From positions 23,409,660 through 23,473,659 of the forward strand of contig CM063285.1 of NCBI GenBank assembly GCA_032173965.1: 64,000 nucleotides of DNA, in the 5' to 3' direction. The stretch comes from Sitta carolinensis. Taxonomy: Eukaryota; Chordata; Aves; Passeriformes; Sittidae. Positions 26,734-39,346 of this stretch are shown here, piece after piece. The notes under the pieces were generated by a model. It was given only the letters and a program-made list of their open reading frames with translations, did no database searches and was not told where the DNA came from. The first letter of the stretch is position 1, and each line of letters starts with the position of its first letter. A program made the position numbers and the translations under genes.

Positions 26734-28299
26734 GCAAAATGATTTGCAGCACATTGTTAACACTTGAATTATATTAATTCTTCTATACTGATGAGTTTTT
26801 AACCTTTTTACTTGGGAAAGGGAGTTTAATGGTATTGCTGCATGCTATATAATAGCTGTTAATAATTTCCTGGCCTATAGAACAGCTTCAGGTGGAGATC
26901 TCGCTTCACTTCTTGGGAGGTATCTGCTGGGAATTTTATCTGAAAAAGTGCTTCATTGTCAGGCCCAAGCCAATGTAGTAAATGAACGACGGAGGCACTA
27001 TCTCTCTTTGCTTCTAGTGCCCAGAGACACACACAAAAAAGAAATACGTTCCACAGGAGTCATACCACTAGAACATGGGCAAGCATCAACAAGTTAGAAG
27101 CAGTTGCAAAGAGATTTTACAGCTTAATAAATAAGCTGGCTGGAAAAAGCCTTGTAAACTGTGCTTGGGATATATGCCTTATATAACAGGAAAAGTTATG
27201 TGAGGTATTTATAATTGATCTTGTGATCAAAATCAGGTGGTTAATAGATTCTTACAATTCACAAAAATATTTCCATTAGTGTATTACCTTTGTCATTCAC
27301 ACAGTTTAATTCTTACTTAGCAGTGGTAGCAAAGACCTTGTTGTGTATCGTCACTGTTCCTAGTTAAAAAACCCCAACCTGGCTATAGGTATATTTACAG
27401 ATGAAAAACCTTTTTTTTTTGTGAATTCGCAACTTAACACCCACCTGATGCATGATAATACTCTCTCGCAATGATAGCGTTGTGAATTTCACTATTTGAT
27501 CATGCACAAACTTTATACTTCTCCCTAAAATCACTCATATTTTTGACTGGTGTGTGGAAAATAAAGAATAAAAGTATTTCAGAAGGTTATAAGACCTGTT
27601 AAAGCACTAGGTATGAAATGGCTGTCACACTTCACTTTCACGACTTCAGACATAATTATTGGTCCTTAATGGTTGACAGGCTAGGGTCAATTTTTACAGT
27701 CTAAATGTTAAGAGTGGATGATTGCAGCAATAAATGCCTGTCACCAACAGCTTTCAAGTAATAAAAAAAAATCCACTTGTATCTGGTCAGAATGATAAAA
27801 GCAGATGAAAGCGCACCAATTAAATTTATAAATAATAAAACACACTTTAAAAGGATTTGTCAGGTCAGAGCTGTTGGATATCACTATTTATCTCTTTTGA
27901 ATAATATTTGCAGCTAAAAATTAGCAACTATTGTCAGAGAGGAGTAAATCAGCGATTAGGAGAAAAGCAAGTATGAGTTTATCTGCCTTTTATTAGGCTA
28001 CCTGTATTTATGAATAGCGTATGTGGGACTTGGTAATAAAATATCTGATCTTGTGCTCTTGAGCCAAGAAAAAATGTTCAGTGGTAGGTTATAAATCCAG
28101 CTCTAAAGTCATCAGCAAACATATTTAGGATACTAGCATTTTAATGTGTTGAAACTTAAATTCTATTGCTGTAGATTATATTTCGTTTGGTTTCTATTGC
28201 CTTTCAGCTTTGGTACTAGAGATACAGAAGACATGTAGTATCTGACACCTTGATTAACCCTTAGGGAAGGCACAATAAAACTTTCCAAGTTCCTAAAGA

Positions 28300-29800
28300 G
28301 ACGATAAGTCTGTCAGCTGCTTTTCTTACTTTCCATTTGGCTTAGTTCATGGTGGAAAGGTGGGAGGGTGGGAAGTATGAGGTTCTATTACCAGAGGTGG
28401 GTGAGAGCCAGCCTGCTGTCTGCCAGGATGTTTCTGGCACTGCATCATCCCACTGTTCAGATCTAGGCTTTTAGTGCAATGTGATATGGCCAAAGTAGAG
28501 GTCAGCGACTGCCCCTTCCTTCACACTCTTGCCTGCTCTGTCTTGTTCCGGATCTGCACTCTGGCACACGTTTCCCAAGTCCTCTCTTGACTTCTAATAT
28601 GCCATCTCTTTCTGCCAGACTTCTCCTGGGCTGGAGACATGCTTCTGTTCTCTGCCCAGACCAATGAAGCCAGAGTTCAGATCCACTCGAACGTACCCAC
28701 TACTGGGAGGAGCATTATTTCCAGTTTCCTCTGACACTTTTTCAAGGCTTTAATTTACTGTATGGCCTTGAAGTCAACTCTGTTCTACAGGGATGGTACA
28801 GCTCAGTAAGCCCTGCTGTGGCTTCCCATGTGCCCCTACTTAACTGTTGCTATTTTGGGCTCCTGTTGTCTCCTATCCCTCTACAAAAAGAACTCTATAA
28901 ATAGATATAAAAATCCCAAGAAAAAAAAGCCCAGTAATAGAAAGTTTCACAAGGCTTCTATCAGAGATTTCCTACAGGTTACCTGCTCAGCATTTGGCTC
29001 TTATAAACCACCAATTCTCCCTTCTTACCAGAAGGAAATAAGAATGTTTTACTTCCCTGCTTGCAGCAATTCTCTAATATTAAAAGCCCCTTCAATTTTA
29101 GGCAACGGGTTTAACTTTACTCGGCCATAATAGGTACCTGTGCCAGACCATTGTTCCCAGCTCAGTGCTACCATCCTTTTTAGTTTCTCTCTTGGATCTT
29201 CAAAGGATTCAATCTTATTTGTGTCTCCTAACCAAAACCACATAGGGCCCGTAACTCAAGAGCTGCTGAGAGACCATTCACTCAGAGATAAGACAGTATT
29301 TCATCCCTTCAGCAAGCTGAACTGCATGTCCCCCACACCCAGAGGCCTGGGAGTTTTGAATCTGCTCTTTGCCTCGAACATGTCCTGAGCTGTTTCAAAC
29401 CTTTCTTTTAAAAATCAAAGAGCTTTTCTTTCTGCTAGAATATTTTCCTGACAAACATTTCCAAACTTGTTTCTATAGCACTCTCTTCCCTTCAAAAAAC
29501 AAAAAATCTACTTGCCCCTCTTGTTTCCAAAGCAGTTGTGTATTTCATGAACAGGGTACACTGGCTATGCCACTGTGACTTGGATCTGAGCTCTTGCCCA
29601 AAGATTGCTGTTAAAAAACTCTTCCATGCTTTGCATGCTACTAGAATCCAGCCTGGGCAACTTTGGAAAAATGTTCTCAAAAGCCATGTTTTTCATAATA
29701 AATATCAAGCCTTTGTACACAAAAGGACAGAGAGCACAAACCTTGTGTTACAAATACTCAGCTGCCCAGTGCACAACAGCGGATAATTTATAGAGGCACA
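28300..29800. other. Unidentified GC-richer block
   Basis: This stretch is visibly richer in G and C than its neighbours and holds a crowd of short overlapping frames on both strands (82 to 100 codons at most), as expected where stop codons are scarcer. I see no domain, no LTR landmarks I can defend, and no CR1 similarity. It could be an old, unrecognised retroelement, a transcript exon or a conserved regulatory block. Confidence 0.3.
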
Positions 29801-30044
29801 TACCTGCAGAAATACATTAACTGACAACAGTCTAGTCCAAGTGGAAATGTTTGTGATGTTACAGATTTCATGAATGTTGCTCTACAGTCTTTCATCAGAT
29901 TTCCAAATATTTATTCATTTGCTTTCTTCTTCTGGTACTGTGCTTTGGACTCTTTATGCATTTGATTTTTGCAACTTATATTTGCTTTTGCTTATACTGT
30001 GCTTTATACTGGTTGTTACAGATTTCTTAGGCTATGTGCAATAC

Positions 30045-30118
30045 CTCAGTGGTGGCCCTGGGTTGATGGATGGACAAAATGACCTTGCGCGTCTCTGCTA
30101 GCCTTGGTGATTCTGTGA
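30045..30118 (+). mobile_element. CR1 LINE 3' terminal scrap
   Basis: Seventy-odd bases match the sense 3' end of a CR1 subfamily: 'cctcagtggtggccctggg', 'ttgatggatggacaaaatga', 'cttggtgattctgtgaaaat'. This is the normal end product of extreme 5' truncation. It also explains the 3' end of the 75-codon frame that overlaps it. Confidence 0.85.
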
Positions 30119-33100
30119 AAATGATGTGGATAATTATCCTAGAATAACAGTTCTTATGAACTACATAATTGCCACAATGGTTTATCTCAAACCATTTTCA
30201 AAATGCATCATGTTAAACAGATATGGCACTTCTGTCATGGACCAAGACTATTCACAGATGAATTATTTAGGGATTGGTGTTTTGAAAAAAACCTATTTTT
30301 GAGTAAGTATTTCTGAGAAGCTCACATGTAGAAAGGATTTTCTGCTGATGTTCTCCACAATTCACTTATCACTCACAACATTTAGTGTAGCAGCAACCTG
30401 GAAGCAGAGGTGAAAAGAACGACAAATCTCACTTGATGTGCCATGTGGGTTGTTTTTGCTGCAAGCAGTTTAGCTGTTCCTTTATAGCCATTAAAAGTTT
30501 ATTAAAATGCATGAGAAACATCCATTATAAACCAGAAAAAAGTCCATTAATATTACATATCAGATAAGAGTTATATCTACACATTCTATCCCCCAAACCC
30601 CTAAACACCTAAAAAAAGCATATTTAAATGTAGAAATTTAGAAATGTCAGGAGAGTATTTTTATACTGTGCTGAGTAATTGATGAAACTATTAAAAAGTG
30701 GATCAATAACAGGGCCTTCTGCCTAGAAATCTGACAGGTTCCAAACAATGTTGGCATCACTCCAGGATATGATGATGCAGCTGACATTTCCTGACCTTGC
30801 ATACTCTGAAGGCAAATTGTACGGCCTTCCCACAATAGTTCTGTGAAGAATGAAAATAACCAATAAATATTTGAAGGTTAATAACAATGAGGAAGAAAAA
30901 TCCTTTACAAAACCCCCAGTGGTTCAAATAAAGTTAACAGGATGATATTGAAGGAAAGGTGAAATATAAATGTACTATGACAAGAAAATTCTTGTTGGTA
31001 AATTGCTCAGCTACATGTATTTAGATACATAATAATTTCTCAAGTGAAGTGGGGATATAACTTTCTTACTGGGATCTTTTCATGCTGATCTATGTGCAGA
31101 TATATTTGCATGCAGCAGTAATGTAGTGTCAACAGAGAGAGGATTGTTTGTCTAGTTTACCCATGAGGTCTTCTTGTTTCAGTTACATACTGTGAAACTG
31201 ATGTAGAGTAAGTTTCACAGGTGTATAGAATACAAAGAAGTGAGCAAGCAGAAACTGATGTCATAAAACAATATCTGTGCCTGACTGCAGCTTTAAAGAT
31301 GTTACTGTTTTCTTTGTAGTCAGCTCTAGCTGTGTTTTAGCTTTTTAGCCCCATAGGAGACTTTTTACTGCAGGATCCCCTCAAAATTAGGTATTTCTTT
31401 TCCAAGGTATGTCCAATGTTAGTACATCTGTGTAATTCTTGCAGTGCAGCTCAGCAGGCTTTTGCCAAGTAGTAGCTTTCAAGATAACTCCCTATTGGTT
31501 TCCTCTGGAAGCAATTGATTAGTAGCTTGAATTTAAACAGAATATTTTTCAAAAATATTTTCTCCTTAAATAGGTTTTTCATAGCTTATAACCATTTTCA
31601 TTCCCCTGTAAATTAGAAGACATACAATTTGGGAAGAAAATTATTCTCATTGTGTACCAGGCAGTTAATATGTGCTGATCTCAGCCAGCAGAGCCAGAGG
31701 TGTCTATGAAACATGTCAGGTGGATAAGCTGCATTACAATTAAAGATGAGTCATCATTTGTTTGTGTTTATTCAATCATGTTTTAAAATTGGATTCCTAA
31801 AAGATTAAGAGGAAATAAATTAGATTTCAAAAATATTCATCTTTATGGCAGCTTCTGAAATTTTACTGCAGAACTTAATCCTTCCTTGCAGAAGGAACCA
31901 AATTTTCAGGCAACCTCAGTATTGCAGCACAGTATTACACATGGTATTCTCTAGCTAGAAGATACGAGTGCAGTTTTCTGTGTAGATATGGATCTGCTAC
32001 TGCAGAGTTCACCTGCTAGGTTGGGAAATGTTATTAGCAACTTTGTCCCTTGAAAAAGCAGAAAACTTTAACAGAGCAACATGAGCCATAATATTAATCA
32101 CCAGAAGTCTCCTCTATCTTTGAAAATGCTTTAGTTTCTTCTTTATATGATATTAGAGAATCGGACATTGCGAGCATGTGCAGAATAGCTTAGTGTTACA
32201 TTTGCAGTGCATTGGAAATGTTTGGGATGCAACACACAAACTCTGCTTACAAATTAGATCCAAATCACTTTTCTCCTAATTTTTTAAAATACGCTTACCT
32301 ATATATCTGCCAGAAGGAAAAAACTAGCTGATGTTAGACGTTCCTGACTCTTTTTGCTACTGTTAGATGTGTGAGTGATAGCCTGTTTCAGTAACCAGTT
32401 TACCAATGTTGCTTTTGAATCAAGGAAAAGATGGCACCTTGTTAATGAAGAATTGTATAGTTTCTATATTCATGTTTAGAAAAGGTACTTAATATGCTGT
32501 AGCAGATTTAACATGTTCAGCAGTTTCTGTGGTGTAGTTTTACTACACAGAAGGGAAGAACCCAAATATAGTCTTCTGTTAAAACCGTAGTACATTTAGA
32601 CTTCATTTTGTTATGATTGTAATGTCTGTATTTATTAAACCAAGAGACATTTTTCAGCAAAGATTGAAGTCCTTCAGCTGCAATTTAAAAATGCACAGTT
32701 TCAACTTGTCATAGTTAGGTGGAAAAGGAACACACAGTTTGGGGCATATAGCTAGGGAATACTCATCACAGAAATTGTCTGCTCTGGAAATCTAGTACAT
32801 GTCTGTCGCGTATCTGCCCCTGCCCCACACTCCACCCCCCTCTCCGCTTCTTTTGCAATCTAAGGTTTGACAAATCAATCAGACGAGTCTGAGTCTGAAA
32901 ATAGACTTCACAGAGTGTTTCAATGCATGTAGACTGGAGACACTTGTGTATAGAAATCTGCTTAGCATTAACATGTGCCTGGACTGTTGAATTATACAAG
33001 CAGAAACTTAGCTTTCTACTGAGATTTAAATCCTGAAACAAGTTTTGTCTGGAATAATACATAAACTGTAATGTTATCTCAGTTTTCTGTGGACTTTAGG

Positions 33101-33673
33101 AAAAATTAGTGGCAACTGGTCATCTGCTCCAAATTTATATGCATTTAATCAAAACCTTTCTGTACTGGTAACTACAAAGTCTTTTTAACTCCACCCTTTG
33201 TACATTTCTATAGATATTGCCACAATATGTCTAGTGAAAATACATACTCAAATGCAGAGAGTTTTGGAAATTCTCATAGCATTTTTTTTGAGCTTCAGGC
33301 TTGGTTTTATATGTCTGCATTTTAAATTTTTCTGCCCTATGGCTTTTAAATTGACTGTAAAAACATGCATTAATAAATCCTTGTTTTTTCCCTCTAGATA
33401 AGTAAAACTGATTTGAACTTGTTTATTCTAGAAGTCCAGTGTATTTCTAATTAAATTTTAAATCCTGTATTTCATATATTCCTTTATTTACAGCACACTT
33501 TCCAGTTCAACTGTTAGGCACCATTTATCTTGAAAAAAAAATTAAAATGGGACTATGCATGTTAAAGAGCATTAAATGTTGGTTAAATTATAGCCTAAAG
33601 GCTAAATGTTTGTGTCTGTGAATGCGTAACAGAGTTATTTGGGCAATGAGTAGTTTTGAAAATCTATGCTATG

Positions 33674-33730
33674 TACCTAATTCCCAATGATTTTCAACAG
33701 GAGTCAGTTTCTTGTGCTCTGCAGATGCTG
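33674..33730. repeat. Ancient sauropsid-type repeat scrap
   Basis: 'tacctaattcccaatgattt' followed by 'tcaacaggagtcagtttctt' resembles the recurring sauropsid motif in which 'cctaaatcccattgacttca' precedes 'atgggagttagg'. A second related phrase, 'aggcacctaagctttaag', occurs about 150 bases downstream. It is highly diverged and the family is not named. Confidence 0.3.
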
Positions 33731-36700
33731 TAAAATAATTTAAAGAATGTACTTGAATCTGTAATGGAGTATCATTGATTCACAAGAATGTTGCAGTGAA
33801 CTTGAAAAATTAGCAAATCACTTACTGAGAGTCTGAGGCACAGAATTAATGTTTAGATAGTATAGGCACCTAAGCTTTAAGACTTGGGAGTTACTAGATA
33901 GAATTGGTCATTAAAATATAGTACAATTCAGGGTAACCTGAAGACTGATCACCTGTAATACTTTCCTCTCTCACCTGTTTTTATACCATGGTTTTGCTAG
34001 CTCTGTAGTTTGAATAGATAAAGCAAAACACTTTAGCATCCTCCCAAAATATGAATTCAGTTTTTTCTACAGAGATATGGTTTGATGTTAATTTTTTTAT
34101 AGTGTCATTAATTGCATTAAATCTTCCACTTCCAGATAAGAAATAGCATTGGTAATAAAAAAGGCTGCATGATAATTGTTATCACAGAACTGTGTAAAAG
34201 AAAAATAGATCATAAGACATGTATGTAGGCTGAAGAAATGTTGTAGAATGGTAACTCTGAGGACATGGTGAACATATTAGAAATGCGATGGTTGAAATAA
34301 AATACTGATTAATCATTGTGTTAATAATGTTAATCAATGAAAATTATTTTTCTGAAAAATGTTTCAAAAAATGTGGAAATATAAGGCACTTTTTTTAGTT
34401 AAAAACTGTAATTCTTTTTTAATCAAAAGTGCTGTAGAAAAAATAAAGTTTCCAAACTAGGAAATATTTGTGTAGCTCCTGGTGAAAGGGAAAAGTAAAA
34501 TAATCAGGAATGCCTCTGGAATATGAGCACTCTTGGAAGAGCCAGATTTGGTACTGAGTAGTATTGTCAGTTGTGTGTTGGAAAGGACTTGTTCCTACAT
34601 TTATTCTGGAGTGAGGAGGTACAAATTAAATCTTCTGCTGGCCTTTTCTGACAAACTCATCTGATGTTGTGTTGGTGATGGGCCAAGCACTTCGCCTAGC
34701 GTGTCTTTAGGGAGGAGAAACTGGGAAACCACAGTGATGCTCGGATATTTTAGAGAAAGGGATTTGATTTTGTGGTTTTAGCCTGTGAAAAAACTATTTT
34801 ATCATCAGAAGCTGAATAAGGCGAGTCCTCAGCTGGGATTCTTATACTTTGGATGATTTTTATGCTACAGATGATATAGTTGTAAATGAGTAGGTAACAA
34901 ATTATTGCTCTGTTGTATTTTTTTCATAGTACGGCCTCATAACTTTGTCTGTCATGTGATACAGTGAAACTAATTTCCAGTGAAACTATTAATTTCAAGG
35001 CTCTCTTCTAGACTATTTTGGTTTTGTTTGTCCTGATCTGTTAGTCGTCAGCTTTTTATAATGAGCTTTTCATCAGGAAAAGGTTTATTCTTTAGTATTC
35101 CTTCAGGGGTGAAACAGAGCTGCTTAGACTAGATTTTTGGTGCCAAAAGGGTCGACACTTGCTCTGGTCAAAAGAAGAATCTAGACCAAACATCATCTCC
35201 TTGCTCCCTTGCCTTGGAGTTTTTTTTTCCTAGTATTATTTTCCCTGTTTCATTCTAGTAGTAACAATTGTGTCTTGGTCCATATGGACAAAAAATACAA
35301 TCTGATGAATTACCAACATGAAGTCCACCTGAATTTTATACTAAATCTTGCAGAATTTTGAAAGCAAAACTTGAGGTCAAGAATCTCAACATTTCTCATC
35401 AATCACCTCAATCTTCAGAAATGAAAATTATTTTACACTGGAAGCTGCATGAATGACTATGTGATATTTATGAAATTAGTTTCTAACACAAAGGGAAGGG
35501 GTTTAGAAAGAAAACTTGCTGTATGACTCCTTTGATATGTTTCTCTGGGTCCATCAGGTCTGTGTTATGCAAACAAACCAAAATCACACAATCCCTCTGA
35601 GACAATCCTATCCTGCAGTTTATTAATTGTTGCAATTTTTTCTTTGTAAAGAAACATTCAAATTTTTTTCAAAGTTGAAAATTCAATGCCAACAAAACAA
35701 TTTTTTTTTGTTTGGCAGGCAGCTGTCTTCAAACTTTTGATATATGTAGTGTTATTTTCTGCTCAAATTATTCTCTAAAAAGAGTATAAACAAGAAAAAC
35801 CCTCAAACAACTAAAGAAATCTCATATTTTAGTTGACAGTCTTGCAGTAATTCCAGAGCTCCATCTGCTGCAACTGACGGTTTCCACTGGAATCTCTACT
35901 TCACTAAGTAATGTAAATTTCTAGTTTTTCTGGTGAAAATATAACCTAATTGCAAGGAGAGAAAACTGACACCCCAAGTTGTTATCTCCCTGCTAATTAT
36001 ATAGGTTACATTTTGATAAAGAAAAAGGGATTAAGAGAGTTCTGGTTCACAGTCTCAAACATATAGTTGGCAGTTTTTAATAACAGAACATGACATGAAC
36101 AGCCTTCCATATTTCTCTGTGCATTCTTCTAAAAGTTTGTGCAATGGAGTATTTTTCCAGATTAAATTACTGCCTAGCCAAATTGAAATTTGTGGGTGGA
36201 ATTGTGCTTACATTCACAAACAAGCATTTTGCCTGATTTCCTTACTTGATTTTGATTTATCAGCAAATCATCAATATTAATTAATTTCCTCTTTTTTAAT
36301 AGGTTCTAATAATACTCTAATTTAATACTTTTCATCTTGGAAATATGCAGCATCCAGGTAGAGACCATCTCTGACTAAACTAATGTACTCAAAGACATTG
36401 CTACATTCATACTTGGTATGTGTGGGCTAACACTTATAAGCTATTTAGAATATGAAACAATTTTAAGCAGTATCAGTAATGTAAAAGGAACTCCCTATTT
36501 CCTCATTTCACCCTGTCTGCAATAAGGCATATATTAAAGAAGAGGCAAGCAATTTATATCTCACTTAAAGCTCTATGTCTCTTATGTTTCAGTAGGAATT
36601 GACAAGATACCCGAATTCATGACTGAATCCTAGAAGGGTTTGTGTTGGAAGGAAGGGCATGGACTCTGATGGCATAGTCATGCACATGACTCAAAGAAGA

Positions 36701-38655
36701 GAAGTGTTGCACAAGAGATTATTATGATATTTCTACCATTTAAAAGAGCATTGGTCTTTAGAATATCATCATCTCAGCCTAAGAGATCAGGAAATGCATT
36801 CATTGTATACTGTTTTTTAATACTTTTTTGTGTTGAAGTAGATTCATAGAGCTGTCTTACTATGTTTTAACTTTTATGTCTATTAAACATATTTCTGAAA
36901 TAAATACCTATGATTTAATTACTTTGTAATTTAAACATAACATAACAAAAGAGAGGATGTATCCTTCTAATGCAGAATTACATCACAAGACTGTGATTAT
37001 CTTCTGAGTTAGATAATGATGCAATAAGATTAATTTTAACATTGAAAACTGAGATATTTAACATCCGCTGCTTACAAGAGGATCAACAATGTTATTACAA
37101 CTGCTAAAGGTCTGAGCCAGTAACTATTTTAACATTCTTATAAGTAATGTAGCCAATCTCCAGCGACCCCTGAAAGATGCTGAATTCCCATTTCTGGGAG
37201 CATATTTTACCTTAGGGGAACTGTGAAATGTTCTCACACTGTTGTCTAATGAGATAAACAAAACTGAAAGTAATGTAACCAAGTCTTTACTTCCATGCGC
37301 TCCCTTTCCTTCTTCTCTGGCTTTTGATCTGTTTTCTACAACTGCTAATTTTTCTTATATATTGGGCAAAATGTAGAATCAAGCAAGGTACTTCAGGAGG
37401 AAATAGAATATGTATTTCTGAATTACAAGTATAACAAACTTGAATAATTTTTTAAATAATGGGATTCAGTTTGGAAATTTTAAATGTGGAAAATTCTGTC
37501 TAGGCTTATGTAAAAAAATACTCTCCTATGTTCTCATATTAGTTTTTCACTTAATTAGACATTTTAAGACTGTGGGGGTTAGCTATCTGAAATACATTTC
37601 AAGTACCAGAAAAAAAAAAAAATTACATTGTAGTCTGATTGTAGATGCTGACAATGAGATGCTGTTGTCTGTCCCCCACTGAGTTTGTGTGGAGATAGGA
37701 AGAGGGTGGAGAGAAAATCTGACCAACTTTTGTTATGCTTTACTTCTTGTAACAGGCTTTACTTCTTTTATAACAGGCAGGTTAACATCCATGTCCTCAA
37801 AAGTGCTTTCAGCATCCCCACAGGCAGTTGCTTGCTTCTGCCTATTTCTGTAGGATGTCTCCTTTGTCTTGGTGCCTGTTCCTGAACCTGCACACTGCCT
37901 GTGCCAAGCCATCCCTTCTGTTAATTGAAACCTCACTATTAAATGTTTTATTACATCAGCACAGTTGGAAGTCTGACCTCAACTATTAATGACAGCTTAC
38001 TTATCAAAAGTATTTCTTGAAACAAAGGTGGTAAAAATATTATACAAATGATTAATTGATATAATTTTTTGTAATTTATTCACTCTCTCACTACAAAATA
38101 ATGTATTTGCTTGTTTTTTAATATTTTCATTGTGGAAGGGGTTTAGTAGCTTAAATATTAAAGTAAATTTAAATACATTCTATATGCAGTCAATGTATAT
38201 CAGTAGGCAAATATATTAATGTAAAACTTTGTATTTAAAGCTAGTAAAGGACAAATACATAAGAGTATTTTTATTGAGAATTCATTATTATAAGACCAAT
38301 ACCATTACTATACTAATAGGTATTTGACATAGGAACCATTTGCTTACCCAAAAACTGTGTTTAGTTCTTTGACTGTGTTCCTGTATTTAATTTTCACCTT
38401 TCATCTGGAAAATAGTTTCCATCACAATGTATAATTGCCATTTTTCTCGGCATTGCTCTGTGGTGTAAGCCACAAACAACAATTGAGCAGGGTCTTTTCT
38501 AATGGTATCTGCAGAGGATTTGTCTTATCAGCACTGAGTGTTTAAAATTATGATGAATTTTCACACTTCTAGGGGTTTGTTGGTGAGTTTTAAGTTGATA
38601 TTTTTACCCAGCCTGTAGGAATGAATGTATAAATGTCCATAAATGGATATGACTC

Positions 38656-38670
38656 TGTGTGTGTGTGTGT
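38656..38670. repeat. GT microsatellite
   Basis: A short dinucleotide run of about seven TG units followed by an imperfect 'atatgtatgtat' extension. Confidence 0.85.
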
Positions 38671-38957
38671 ATATGTATGTATTTAGCCATGATGAAACTC
38701 TTGTTATATCAAGGCTGCTTCATAGAATTTTACGTTTTGATGAGTAAGTTTCTGTGAACAAAAGCATAGCTAGTGAGCCATTACATAATAAGTTTTAAAC
38801 TGGGAGTGAAGGTAGCTACCTGGGTGATGGAAGAGAGTGATTCAAGTGCCTGCTCTGCTGAAATGAAAGCAGACATAAACCTGAATCTCTGCTTGAGGGA
38901 GCTTCTTGTCTCAATGAATGCTGAGGTAAACTAATCTCGTTCCTTTCTAAGCTTACT

Positions 38958-39346
38958 TCACAGAGTAGGCTCAGCTTTTACCCTTGTAGTGCTCCAGTAA
39001 ATCGCTGTCTCAATCAGAGTGAACAGAACAGGGTGGAACAGTGTGAGCAGAGGGGCTTGCATCACACTCAGTGGTCCCTGTGTAATTCCCTCTGATTGGA
39101 AGAGCAGATGAGCATCACACTGCACTGAGCACCATAGGCCACTTCCAGGAGAGCCACCAGCTCGTGCACAGCCAGCACAGGCGTCTCCACATCCTGATTC
39201 AGTGAGCAGCATGTTTGTGTAAGAGTCAAAGGAGAAAAGGAGAGTTCTTGAGCAATATAAAGAATGTGTGCCTTAATGACTTCATTCTTCATGCTGATGA
39301 GGTACTGCAGGATGTTTTGAGATAATAATATTATGTGACTGAGCAT
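38958..39346 (-). pseudogene. Coding-like patch with apparent frameshift, unidentified
   Basis: Two long overlapping minus-strand frames meet here: one from 39346 to 39068 (92 codons) and one from 39212 to 38958 (84 codons). Read together they give an amphipathic, leucine-rich protein-like sequence. The first is open and plausible to about 39120, and the second continues plausibly to its stop at 38958, as if one frame had been broken by a single indel between about 39120 and 39200. The patch is GC-richer than its flanks. A processed pseudogene is possible, but I do not recognise a parent, and chance in a GC-rich patch is a real alternative. Confidence 0.28.

Larger units (their letters stand above)
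17647..30044. other. Long mostly unique segment, no supported gene
   Basis: About 12 kb without a recognised gene. It contains the hairpin at 18030-18096, a degenerate coding-like patch at 19010-19400, a 15-base C run at 21304-21318, a 13-bp tandem duplication at 26708-26733 and an unidentified GC-richer block at 28300-29800. Two head-to-tail frames at 22011-22313 and 22310-22555 are short, lack recognised domains and do not look like exons of a known gene. Confidence 0.5.
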
